Part shown: one piece after another, positions 12,340-23,195 of the stretch
Numbering within the stretch: position 1 is the first letter of the stretch
Layout: the number at the start of each line of letters is the position of its first letter
NCBI GenBank assembly: GCA_949317995.1
Contig: OX439038.1
Coordinates: 59,912,813-59,976,812, forward strand
DNA from: Acholoe squamosa
Taxonomy: Eukaryota; Annelida; Polychaeta; Phyllodocida; Polynoidae
DNA length: 64,000 nucleotides
Direction of reading: 5' to 3'
Program-made: the position numbers and the translations under genes
Notes under the pieces: model-generated
The model's input: the letters and a program-made list of their open reading frames with translations, nothing else
Told to the model about the DNA's origin: nothing
Databases searched by the model: none

Positions 12340-13100
12340 CCCATTTGGCCACCGGGGGGCATTGGAGGGCAAAATTACCCTAAAAATGTTATGGTCGAAA
12401 TTCATAGAAGGTTTGCATACGACGAATTTGGAGGTATTCCAGCCCCTACTCTTTGAATTTTAGTTTCCCCCTCTATTTCTTTGGCTCAAAGTGTCAGGCT
12501 GGATGAGATCTTCATGTTACATATGGATTTTAATGGTCCCATATGCATATTTTGGGCGCCAGGGGGGTAAAATGTGCCCAAAATGACTAAAATTGTGTCT
12601 GGGAGAATGACATTAAAGTTACAAGCCATGTTGAGGGCTTAATTTCCTACAGAAACAATCTTCATACCTCCATGAACATCTCAGGTACAGACTATTTTGA
12701 CCTGTAGATTAAGAAAATCACATGATCATTTATGTCAGATGTGTCCTTGCTATTGTAAAAGAAGCATACTTATAAGAATTCTTTTTCTGGGCACATGTCT
12801 GGGCGAATGACATGTAAAGCCCCATATGCACACTTTCTATGATTTGTGACCTTATAAAAATACATTAAGCCAATTTTCGATGTAGAATTCAATGATTTAA
12901 AATGCACCATTTTTGGTAGAAATGCCCATATTTGAATGAGAAATCAACCTATATGCCTATTTCTGAAAACAGAAATGAAAAGTTCCCTCTAGATCAAAAT
13001 CTATTATAAAAACCACCATATTATTATGTATTTTTTATGAAAAAGGCTGATTTATCGTGTTTTTAGATATTATTATGGTTTACAATGTATTTAGAGCCTA
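12340..13100. repeat. Interspersed repeat copy B inserted in the Polinton
   Basis: From about 12430 to 12830 this stretch matches the repeat at 2420-3330 in order (GGATGAGATCTTCATG near 12500, ATATTTTGGG near 12547, CATGTTGAGGGCTTAAT near 12627, and TTTTGACCTGTAGATTA near 12695). It lies between polymerase parts and has no coding potential, so it is best read as an insertion into the fossil element. Borders are approximate. Confidence 0.55.
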
Positions 13101-13159
13101 GTGGCTTCGCCACTAGAGTTTGGGGCAATACCATAAGTGAAAGTGTGGCAACAGTTTCC

Positions 13160-13370
13160 CTCTTTGTCACAGGGAACTGTGCCTATTTTCATGGGAAACT
13201 GTGCCTCTTTGTCACGGGACACTGTGCCTCCTTTTTCACGGGAAACTGTGCTTATTTTGCACGTGAAACTGTGCCTCTTTTGCATGGGAAACTGTGCCTC
13301 TTTTGCATGGGAAACTGTGCCTCTTTTGCATGGGAAACTGTGCCTCTTTTGCACGGAAAACTGTCTGGGA
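13160..13370. repeat. Minisatellite, ~27-base unit
   Basis: Six to eight imperfect units of the type ATGGGAAACTGTGCCTCTTT. The last units are nearly identical, a sign of recent expansion. Open frames here are repeat artefacts. Confidence 0.9.
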
Positions 13371-13861
13371 GACTAAATTAATACGGCCTGTTTCACATCG
13401 CCACTGACGTTGCCTAGTGACATGATGTTACCAGATGACATGACATTGCTTAGTGATGGGATGGTGCACAAAAATGCATCAGCAACGTCACTCTCCAAGC
13501 AGATGTTTTCGGAAGGGCTCAATTCAGAAATTTAGGTTTGCATATTTCAGTCAATGTAATCAATTTTGACATGATGTACGAGAAGGTTGTAGTTCACATG
13601 TACATCTAACCAATCCTCTTGCATTTACATATTTTCCTTTGGTGCGTACATTATTGATGGCATGTCTGAGATGAAATCAATGGCGGAAATTTGTGCAATC
13701 TCAAGATCTTGTTGCCAGGCAGTAGATTATCGAGATTATTGTGTATTGATAAGATACTCCTTTCATATACAATCCATATTTAAAAAGCATTTAATGTGAA
13801 AATCATGATCACATATTGAAACCTCAAATATTTATGACAGCAAATTTGCACATCCCATCGA

Positions 13862-14002
13862 GTTAAGCGCTGGTTCCACAGGCATAAATCGGTCGGATTA
13901 GCACTAATCCGACCGATTTTTTTCTATACTTTTGATATATTATAAATCGTCGGATTAGGGCTATTCCGACCGATTGTATGGCTGTGGAACCAACGCTTTA
14001 GC
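13862..14002. mobile_element. Small palindromic MITE-like element
   Basis: The ends are inverted copies of AGCGCTGGTTCCACAGGC. Inside, an ATCGGTCGGATTAG word recurs in inverted and direct copies around an AT-rich centre. It is about 140 bases long and can fold almost end to end. It is nested in the Polinton. Confidence 0.6.
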
Positions 14003-14305
14003 TGGCTATTTCCTACCTGCTTCACAGCCTAAAAATTTTCCTTCATCTGGTACCTCACGACTACCTTACTCTGAAGCAGTCAAAAATTGATCATTTATAA
14101 CCAGCGTTCTACTAAACCATTTTTATGTATAGGGAAATCATAAATTTCAGATATGAATAACAACCTATGTTCCAGGAGGGACTCTGACATAACTACTAGG
14201 AATATTTAACCCAATGATGTCTTATTTTAAAGATTCAGAGATAAACTTTGATCATGAATTTCCCTGCAGAGGTTTTTTTTCGCTTGCCTGGTCACATGTA
14301 ACCAG

Positions 14306-14847
14306 GGCCCAATTTTTTAAAGGTTTAAGTCTATACTTAAGTGTAGACTTAGCAAGATTTAAGTCTGAACTTTAAAAATGTTCGAAATTGCATTTTTTAG
14401 ACATCCCTAAGTCTGGACTTAGCTTAAGTCCAGACTTAACTTTAAGTGAGCTCTCAGAGCTGACTTAAGCCCTTAAGTCTGACTTAAGAACTTGACAACC
14501 GTCCTTTACAGCACAAATTAAGGGAATATTCAGTATATTTTATCATTTGGTCGATTAATTTTCAAAATAAGGCTAGATAAACACTTAATCTATACGAAAA
14601 TGTTAAGTTTTGACTCTTCACTTCAATTTCCTTTTCAATATGGCTGCAAATCCATGACACTTAAAACCTCATTTTCCTACCTCCTGTGCCAAGAGAGTTC
14701 AAATATTTGCACTTAAGTCTGACTTAGCTAAGTGTGACTTAGTTCTTACTAAGTTTGTTCTAAAAACTCATTTTAAGTCTAGACTTAACTAAGTGAGACT
14801 TAACCGATTTTAAGTCTGCACTTAGCCAATGTTTAAAAAATTGGGCC
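14306..14847. mobile_element. 542-base MITE with GGCCCAATTTTTTAAA termini
   Basis: The terminal inverted repeats GGCCCAATTTTTTAAA and TTTAAAAAATTGGGCC match exactly and are flanked on both sides by CAG, a candidate 3-base target duplication. The interior is filled with TTAAGTC/GACTTAA words in both orientations, forming subterminal repeats that could bind a transposase. A 3-base duplication is compatible with a PIF/Harbinger-type origin, but the family is not settled. It interrupts the Polinton polymerase remnant, so it arrived later. Confidence 0.85.
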
Positions 14848-17800
14848 CAGTACATAGCAGTGTACACTGAAAACCTGTTGTTCCTAGGTCTCTTCAACTA
14901 CCTGGCTCCAAGCTATTCTTACGCCAACTACCTGAAAGCCTTCCTCAAAGGGAAAGTGGCCAAGGGCTATTTCCCCTATGAGTGGATGGACGACATGCGA
15001 AAGTTGGAAAACAAACAACTGCCGCCCAGAATGACTTTTTACCAGGTTCAGTACTAACCTGTTTCTTAGTACACCCTAATATTGAATAGTAGTCCCTGGA
15101 TCATGGTGTGTACTAAGAACTCAGTACCCTTGTTAATCTTCAAATTTCTCTTACTTTCTTATCAAAACACATAATTTTGATGTCACCATAAGTAGAAAAG
15201 GTCTATATTTTACTTATACACCTTTCTACAGAGCTAAAATCAGAATATTTTCTGAGAAATGGCTATTTTCTGAGAAATGGCTATATTTACAATCTTCCCC
15301 TCATTCTATTTTTTGATTGGCTAATTTTTTGTTTAATTGGCTGATAAATATGAACCTACAAGATTAAAGAATAGACAAATGCCTACAAATTGACGTTTTC
15401 ATTTGAGCTAAGTGCTGTTTAATAAGGAAATAAATGTATCATTTAATGTAAATATAAGTACCAAATGATGGAGTGGTTTCACCATCCCACCTTTGACCCC
15501 AATAATGTATGCACAGGTAGGTGTCATGGTCCAGTGACCAGGGCTCTGATTGGCCCATACACCTGCAGAGGTGAGTGTCATGGTCTAGTGCACACACAAG
15601 TGTACTTAGATCCTAGTACATCCTAAGACTGTGCATGGTACCAGAATGGTAGTACAGACTAAAATCAGACTGTTGTACTATGATCCTGGTGTGTCCTAAC
15701 AAGATATCCCTGTCCCCAAACTGTTTACAGTTCTCTGACAGGCACATGTATATCGCGCGAGGAGTATGAAACTTGCCAACGTGCGTGGTCGGAACACAAG
15801 ATGCATTCCATGAGGGACTACTTGGTGTATTACAACAACTTGGAAGTGGCTCCCTTCGTGGAAGTTTTTCATAGAGCGAGGTGAAGAGATGTTCAAAGAC
15901 AGCTTGACCTTGCCCGGTCTCACCTTAAAGTTCCTCTTTGAAAACACTTCTCCAAACGCCGCACCCTAAGTTCTGTTGGGTGCGCAAGAAAAGGACTTGC
16001 ACAACTTGCTATAAAGGACCTCGTCAGAGGTCCTTCTATAATTTATCACAGACACCACAAGAGTAGACAAATTCGAATAAGGGAGAGAAAATGCGGGGCA
16101 GAAAGCAAGGTGTGCAGACACATCTTGGGCGTGGATGCCAACAGCCTCTATCTGAAGTTATGGGGTAAGCGCACTGCTGAGGCTACTATGTGGTACGCCA
16201 CAGAGAAAACCACTTTCGAGCGGTCTGCAGTCAACAGGTCAGCTTTTCCGCCACGGAATGGTTGCGTAACCGATCCCTCATCGAGGACAAGAAAATACTA
16301 CACCAATACAATTACGGCGAGGTGAGCATCGGGAGGAAACTTGTCAGAGTAGACGGCTTCTCACCCTCAGATGAGACCGTTTATTAATTCCACGGATGTT
16401 ATTGGCACGGTCACTTGTTTCTTTTGACCAAGTCTACTCTTAAATCCCCTGACGGGCAAGCGTTGTTGGAGAAAAAGGCCAAGAACACGGCTCAAGTCAC
16501 CACCAACCTTAAGTCTTTAGGGTACAAAGTGGTGGAAAAGTACGAATGTCAATGGCTGAAAGAAAGAGAGAGCGAAGAATGCGAGGTGAGAAAGGAGCAG
16601 TGGGTTGTGAAAAGACCCCCTTATTCGGGTTGAAAAAGCGAAGTGGAGATTCTAAGAGGTGTGATGGACATTTCCCTTTTCGGACTGATTCAGGTCGACA
16701 TAGAACCACCGGAGGTGTTGTATGAGAAGTTTGAGGAAATGACATTTTCAAGAACTGTTTGGTGAAAAGGGAAGACGTAGGTGAACACATGCAGAACTTC
16801 TTAGAAGCCGAGGGTAAGTTGAAACAATCTCAACGACAGCTCATAGGAAGTTATCACGCTCAGAAAATCCTTATTGTCACGCCTCTCTTAAAGGGGTTAA
16901 AAAGTGGTTAGTGGTGACCAAGGTGTACTCAGTGGTGGAATACACGTCGGATATAAACGTTTCTCCCCTTTGTGGAAGAAGTGACCGCGGCTAGAAGAAA
17001 GGGCGACAACAACATGGACTGCAAAATTCTTTCAGACCTGTATAAACTTCTCGGAAACGGGTCTTATGGTAAAACCATATGCAACAAGCAAAACTTTCTT
17101 CAGACGCGGTACACCTCTCCCGCCAAAGCCAAGCGGTTAGCTTTACACTGGTCTGTTCAAGAGGTGCAAACACGGTGGAACTTTCTTGCCTGCCCACTAC
17201 CATCACCTACAACCTCCCTGTGCAAATAGGTTCATGGTGTATCAGTATGCCAAATTGAAAATGCTGGCCTTCTACTACGACTTCCTTCTGGAATTCATAG
17301 ATGAAAGAAACTTTGAAATGTGTGAAATGGACACTGACAGTTTCTACTTTGCGTTGAGCACGAAAAGTCTAGAGGAACCTGTAAAACCCGAGAGACAAAG
17401 ATATTTCTTCAGCGAGCGTCATAAATGGTTGCCCACAGAGTTGTGTGACATCTCTTATCATCTGGAAAGCTACGAAAGAATGTAAAACCCTGGGGTGCAC
17501 TTGGTTCCCTCTGCCGTGTGTAAACAACATCTGGCGTTCGACAAGAGAACTCCAGGTCTTTTCATAGTTGAGTGGGAAGGAGACGAGATGACGGCCTTAA
17601 ACTCCAAACGTTACATAGGAAGTGGAGAAGGGGTAAAAAAATGAGCTGCAAAGGAGTGATTCAAAAACAAAATGAATTAACAGCTGAAGACTACAAAAAG
17701 GTGTTGAAAACCGAAAAAAAGCGCTATGGTGACCAACAAAGGTTTCAGAGTGGTAAATCATCAAGTCAGTACTTATTCGAAGAAGAAACAGGGATTAAGT

Positions 17801-18140
17801 TATCAGTATATCAAAAGATGCGTGTGTCACGATGGTGTAAGCACTTTGCCCTTGGACATTTGAAAATCTCTCTCTTTTCTGCTGCACACAGCGAAATCTT
17901 GTGTGTAAAAGTAGCATTTTTTGTGAAATTTCCATAACATTTTGGTAAATTTGTAAAATTCTAAGGAAAGAATGTTGCATTTCTTTCGTGTTGTGAAAAT
18001 ACATAGGTTAAAGCCGTGCTTCAAGGTAATATCTTGTGTTTAAAAAGTGGAATATTTGTAAGACTTAGGTAAATATGTAAAATTTTTGTAGCATTTCTGC
18101 TGAAATAAGGAAAATCTTGTCTGTAAAAGTGGAAATTTAG

Positions 18141-18218
18141 TCTCAAAACTAGGTCACTTTCCTTTTGTAAGTAGGTCAAACGGATTTCAGTAGCTGTTCC
18201 TATGCGCTGAGTTTACCC
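18141..18218 (-). repeat. Polinton right terminal inverted repeat (outer part)
   Basis: Reverse-complement partner of 5445-5530. It ends with CTGAGTTTACCC. The PIF/Harbinger element begins only about eight bases further on. Confidence 0.9.
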
Positions 18219-18418
18219 ACTCAGATTTTTCTTGTGCGTGCGTCAACGCACTTATGAAATTCAGACGCATACCTCTTTTTTTAAATATCAAAAGTAGTTA
18301 GATATTTCCATGCGTCTGGCTGTGCGTCTGCCGATGCTTGCTCCATCTAGTGTAAGGGAGACCCAACCGTAAGACTCGGACTGGTCAAGGTAAGCAGCGT
18401 ATATCCCTCAACCTGAAG

Positions 18419-19849
18419 CCCCAGATAAAAGACATTCTTATACACGGACAAGAAACAAAACATCATAAATCTAGTAAATCCCTGATGTTCGTACAACTGT
18501 CAGATGACTCAGGAGATGGGGAGTTAGAATCTCAGTCACAATCCCTTCTGCCTAAGATGCCTAAATCACAACGTTCCCGCAAGAGGGCAGCTAAGTCCAA
18601 GGAGGATGAACTTGATGTTGACAGCGATGACAATTCAACTAAGGAAGAATTAGATAACATCTTGAACAATTCTCAAGGTACAATGGATGGTGAGTTCTAA
18701 GTTTATGTCTGGACCCTACTTTTTAATGTTACTAGCCATCCATAAAACATATGATGCAAAATATAATTTTTTTCTTTCCCAACCTTCCTGATCATCATTT
18801 CTGTTGCCTATTAACCCTTTCGTGCCCAGAATTATTTCAACCTCATTTATTCAACAAACTTGACAGAGTAGAGGCTATCACCTATATAATATCCAAATTT
18901 AAGTACTGGTTCAAAGAGGGTAGTATGATAGCTTTCAGAAAATGTAATATGAAGCATAGGTTAGAGCATTATATGAGTCAGTAGGGAAGAATGATGGTAC
19001 AGATTTTGAAACCCGCTGATTTTGACGAGGGTGTCTAGAATATCTTTTTTTTTAGATTTGGTGGGGAATAGGCTATTTTCAATTCATGAAGCATTATTTT
19101 GCATTTCAAGGACAGCTTTATTAATGGAAATTGAGAAAGATATGTATCATAAATGGAATCATTAGATAAAGTCACAGGGAAAATATTTATTTTATATTTT
19201 TGGTATTTTTTATCAATATTTCTGTGATTTTAGTGAATTTTCTGTATTTTCCCATTATTCTCATGGCCAGAGTGGGCACTTTTCATGTATTTTAAGCCTA
19301 TTTTTGATTCAATATTTTATACAATATGATCTTTTATTAATTACTTACTTAATGCACCATGACAAATTTGGTATCGTTGGAAAGCCCTTGATATTACGGG
19401 TTTTCTGGTGTTAAATTATCTTAATCTGATAAATATTAAACTCATGGTGGTCTATTGAACATATATACATGCTCAAGAGCGCACTTTTGCTATTCTGGGC
19501 ACATAAGGGTTAAGCCAAGGAGTTGCAAGGCTCCCTTATCAAAAAAGTAAATATTTTCATCTTAATATTCGCATACACCAACAAAAAATTACCAAATTCA
19601 AATACATTTTAAAGCTTTCCTGTCATGTTTCTGTAAATAATTTATTTATCGAATGAATCTCATTGAATTTTTTTCTGTTTTTTTTTCTTCAAAGGTCATG
19701 GTGACTACACCAAACATCCACTTCTAGACAAGAACCAACAGGATGAAGACAAATACAGTGAAGAGGTAGATCAAGACGCAGAGGACCTTGCCAACCTCCA
19801 ATCGACCCTCATGAAAATGACTCCCTCCAAATTTGCGATTCGAAGATAA
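18419..19849 (+). pseudogene. Harbinger Myb-type partner protein, carboxy-terminal part
   Basis: Two exons are visible. The first, about 18419-18689, ends at a GTGAGT donor; the second, 19695-19849, follows a TTCTTCAAAG acceptor. The phases agree. The translation includes an acidic, Ser-rich stretch with a nuclear-localisation-like basic run (KSQRSRKRAAKSK) and ends with a short segment (LANLQSTLMKMTPSKFAIRR) that weakly resembles a BESS tail. In Harbingers, the Myb/SANT or MADF partner binds the element ends and helps bring the transposase into the nucleus. No Myb/SANT domain was found upstream before the element's end, so the amino-terminal half appears lost. The assignment rests mainly on position beside the transposase. 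Confidence 0.5.
18815..19509. mobile_element. TTAA-flanked MITE (piggyBac-type), 695 bases
   Basis: Flanked by TTAA on both sides (18811-18814 and 19510-19513), with terminal inverted repeats CCCTTTCGTGCCCAGAAT and TTCTGGGCACATAAGGG. A TTAA target and CCC-starting ends are typical of piggyBac-like MITEs. It lies in the intron of the Harbinger partner gene. A related copy is at 37327-37842. Confidence 0.75.
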
Positions 19850-19895
19850 GGACATGGATACATGGTGGACAGAAGACCCTACCCGTGAGGAGACT

Positions 19896-22886
19896 CTATG
19901 CAGGCTCTGGCAACAAGAGAGAGCTCTCTATGATCTCCCTCCTTATCTTGACCTTGTCTGATCGGTTGCGTACAGAAGTTGGCTTCCCCCCGGGGAGCAC
20001 CTTCTCTGCACGCCACAGACCTTTGTGCTGTTTGTAATCTTTTCCCTCCCAGTCACACGCTTTCTTGAGAAGGTATGCACTGGGGGCAACCGTTCTCAGG
20101 TAATTGTGCAAAGCCACACATGCCAGCACTATGATGTCCACATTCTCTGGAGCCATTTCAATTTCTCGTTGGAAAATCTGGAAAGGAGTGGCCAGAATTC
20201 CGGGAACCAAGAACATGTGGCATGTTCCACTTGTCCTGGTACCCTTTGGCTATGGCTAGCCACTCGTCCCTTGTGGTAGGCAGCTGAAACATAAAAAAAA
20301 AATCAACTTTACAGAGAAACAGGCTTAGACTTGCGCTTTAACAGATGGCTATTTCTTTTTCTCACCCACTCAGACTCAGATTTCTTTTTTAAATTATTTT
20401 TATATGGAAGGAAAGGTATATTACCATAACACAGACAGTATCCAAGTATTTCCTTTTATAACATTTTTGGCAGAGATAAACTTTCATTTTTTTTTTACAT
20501 CAATATTGTCTCATGATACATACCTTCAAGTAGGTTTCATGCAGGGCCCTGAAGATGGCTTTGCTAGGGTCTCTCACTATAGGTAGCACCGTCGACTCAC
20601 CTATCAGGTAACCTTGGTGTAGAGTTGTCACACTGTCTCCTGCAGAGGAAAAACACATAATTAAAAATAATTCACTGAAATAATGTTTAATGTTATTCAA
20701 ATTATTTGGGTATAGAGCGACTCACAATTTTGGGTCCATAAATCCATTAAAATGTATTTATCTACTTATGAAGTTGATATCAACAAGAATGAAACATTTC
20801 CCCCAGTTGTAACTATACTGACACAAACTTCTTACCTCGTGTCAGATACCTTATAGTCAAGCTCAGCCTCTCCTCAGCTGTGACTGCATCACAAAAAGAT
20901 GTGTCCTGGTATGTGATGTACGGGCGCACCATCTCTAGCAGGTCCTTGTACACCTCGGGTGACATGCGTGTAGTCTTCTTGAACTCAGAAATGCATCTGA
21001 GCTGGAATGAAGGGAAATATATTTTATTTGCCTAAAAAAGTTTTTTTTAGTTATCAGGTTTATCGTATATAAAGAAATAAGACTGAATTCATAGGAGTCC
21101 ATTTAGACTCCAACCCATGAGTGTGCATCTGGAATTCTACTTGGGGACATGGCCTTTTCTTTTAGTTGACATGTTTTAATGACATGGATTTAAAAAAAAA
21201 GACAAAAGGCATGAGACTAGGCCTTATCTTGAGACTGAGATGTGACATCGTAATGATAATCAATGTACTGGGGAAATAACTATCGATTGACATGTGACAT
21301 AGCCTTTTAGTATTATACATGTTAAAAAGAGGACCCCCCATATAGGGTAAAGTGACCATGAGTCGTCCACCTGGGTCATCTTAGCGCCTACTAGTTAGTC
21401 TAGGATCTTTGTAATAGTAGGACAACTTGCAGGGGTCATCTAAAAATGGATATAAATATTACCCAGATGTCTTACTCTTTCCATCCAGCAATGTTACAAC
21501 TTTCATACCAATAGTCATGGAGCTCTTTGAGCACCCATTATTCAATACATGTGAATTTTCTTTCATCAGTACCATGAGTCGGCCACTGTGGTACCTTGAG
21601 TCAGCCACATCATAAAATGACTCAACTAATTCAAAGTAAAGAGTGTGCTTTTGAAGCAAAACAAGGAAAACATTTATTCCCGGCTGAGAGATCTTGGTCA
21701 GAGTGTTTCTGGAATGATTTTACTAATTATAATGCTGATTAATACCATTCCTTGGGTAAACATAAATTATAGCAAACTTATCCCCATTTATCAGCTGTCC
21801 GTCATTTCAAAGTGGCTGTCAATCTATCAGAAGACCTCTCTACCTAATTGGTAGAATATAGTTGATTTTGTTGAAAAATAATGGATAGTGCTAGATTCAC
21901 TTTCCCAAAGATGGAGAGATAGCAGGTGCTACAGCACAACATATTCTAGCAGTGTAAATAACTTAGAACCCAACGAAATGGTCACTACTAAGTTCATTTT
22001 GGACCAAAAAGCAATAGTGGCCGACTCAAGGTACTTGTATAGTGGCCGACTCAAGGTACATGTATTGCTCAAAGACACCTTTTGTCAGTCTTATCATACC
22101 ACAAGTCAACTTCTATACAGCAGATTGTTGACTTTTGTACTGAACACTATAAAAGGAATAATTTCAAGTTAAATGATGTTTGACAGAGTATGAATGCAAT
22201 GCTTTTTCCCAAGTTTAGTTAGGTTTAACTCTGTTTCTTGGTCAATATCACATTATCACTTATCTATCATTTTGTTGCTGGAAAGTCATCAGAAACCTAT
22301 ATCTGACTTCAAGAATAATTTACAAACTCTAGTGTCATCTAGAGCTCCTGAAAGGTCCTAAACTTATATTCCAAAAGATGCTAAGATAGCTTATAGCATA
22401 TCTTGCCATATAGCACCAGTGCAAATAGCTTAGAATCCACTAATATATTCATTAACACATTTATTTTGGGCCCAAAAACAAGCAAAATGGCCGACTCAAG
22501 GTACCTGGACGACTCAAGGTCACTCTACCCTATACCCTACTGACTTAACTGGTACTGCATGGAAGGTGGAGGGAGGACTTGAACTTATACATGTGATACA
22601 GTACACTACAATAAAGTGGTTATCCATAAATAAATCTCACCCTCAGAAAATCCTCTTCCAGCCTGGCAAGGCATCTTCGCATCCTTTCCTCCTTCCTTGA
22701 ACGCCAGTATGGGTGCATCCAATACATGTGCGACCTTTGCACCTTGTGGTTGCGCAAGATGTAGTCGTCATCCAAATCATCGTCCATGATCACATAGGCA
22801 GCCAGAATCCTCAGATTCTCCAGACGTTCCTCTCTTATTGCCTGCGCCTGTGCCTGCATCTCATGCTGTTTTCTTTTGTGTGACAT
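19896..22886 (-). pseudogene. PIF/Harbinger transposase with the DDE core deleted
   Basis: Four exons on the minus strand: 22641-22886 (starts with ATG, donor GTGAG), 20836-21001, 20524-20639 and 19896-20283, with matching phases across the first three introns. Exon 1 carries the amino-terminal segment ending MHPYWRSRKEERMRRCLA. Exon 2 has the block RMSPEVYKDLLEMVRPYITY and LSLTIRYLTRG. Exon 3 has STVLPIVRDPSKAIFRAL. These are typical of HARBI1-like transposases. Exon 4 begins LPTTRDEWLAIAKGYQDKWN. Close to position 20200 it changes frame and jumps to the carboxy-terminal block GILATPFQIFQREIEMAPEN and IVLACVALHNYLR. The ~150 residues between, which hold the catalytic Asp/Asp/Glu in intact relatives, are missing. 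The protein cannot be an active nuclease. Confidence 0.85.
21345..22530. mobile_element. ~1.2 kb inverted-repeat element nested in the Harbinger
   Basis: The termini GGGTAAAGTGACCATGAGTC and, reverse complemented, GGGTAGAGTGACCTTGAGTC match closely and are flanked by TATA on both sides (21341-21344 and 22531-22534). Inside, short words such as GGCCGACTCAAGGTAC repeat several times near the right end. No protein was recognised. The TA or TATA flank would fit a Tc1/mariner-like or related MITE. It lies in the first intron of the Harbinger transposase. Confidence 0.7.
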
Positions 22887-23195
22887 GATGTTTTTGTATC
22901 AAAGATTTCAAGAACACCACAGACTTGGCTCACAAAGAAAGACCTAAAACAAATGTCACGTGACCACATGTACAGGCAGACGCATGCATACTGGAAGTAC
23001 TTTCAGGCATGCTTCTGCCTTGCGTCTGCTAGAGACGCACACTCACAGCCAGTGGAAGCGACTCATGTGTCTGCGTCTATAGACGCAGACGCATGAAGCT
23101 GTTTTTCTTCTGAAGAGTCATGACCTGATGCATGGATGAGACAGATGCAATTACCCCTAAAACTGACGCATCGCTGACGCATGAGCCATAAGAAA

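Larger units (their letters stand above)
10760..17900 (+). pseudogene. Polinton protein-primed family B DNA polymerase remnant
   Basis: Fossil part of the Polinton, interrupted by insertions. Recognisable pieces in order are: a region near 12180 with the exonuclease-type context PVIGFNSGKYNLNL; a block near 14880-15050 with FNYLAPSYSYANYLKAF and FPYEWMD; a block near 16120 with ILGVDANSLYL; a block near 17030-17090 with YKLLGNGSYGKT (the polymerase motif B region); and a block near 17320 with the metal-binding motif EMDTDSFYFAL. These are diagnostic of the protein-primed polymerases of Polintons, which replicate the element. The gene is broken in many places and clearly not functional. The first part (10760-11160) is assigned only by position. 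Confidence 0.85.
5445..18218. mobile_element. Polinton/Maverick element, fossil
   Basis: A 12.8 kb element bounded by inverted terminal repeats that match closely over the outer ~80 bases (the outermost word is GGGTAAACTCAG). A weaker inverted match of more diverged AT-rich sequence extends inward (about 6040-6400 against 17850-18120). Recognisable parts are a chromodomain integrase remnant on the minus strand near the left and a family B DNA polymerase remnant on the plus strand over the right half. Both are diagnostic of Polintons. The element is clearly broken: coding parts are interrupted many times (probably more than ten breaks) and several later insertions are present. Capsid, protease and packaging ATPase genes could not be recognised. 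The terminal repeats are still about 90 percent alike, suggesting an insertion of intermediate age. No clear 6-base target duplication was found. Confidence 0.9.
18226..23195. mobile_element. PIF/Harbinger DNA transposon, internally deleted
   Basis: A ~5 kb element with the standard two-gene layout of animal Harbingers: a transposase gene on the minus strand and a Myb-type partner gene on the plus strand. Both end regions (18226-18345 and 22965-23195) are crowded with TGACGCA/TGCGTCA-type words in both orientations, as expected for transposase or partner binding sites. The outermost parts (TTTCTTGTGCGTGCGTC on the left; GCTGACGCATGAGCCATAAG on the right) are imperfect inverted repeats. Borders are good to about ten bases. 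The transposase lacks its catalytic core, so the copy is non-autonomous. Two smaller elements sit in its introns. Confidence 0.8.

Noticed and set aside
13160-13370. CRISPR-like regular repeats
   Set aside because: The units are contiguous imperfect tandem copies with no unique spacers, in animal-type DNA.
13085-13381. Cys/Phe-rich open frames on both strands
   Set aside because: Artefacts of the 27-base minisatellite.
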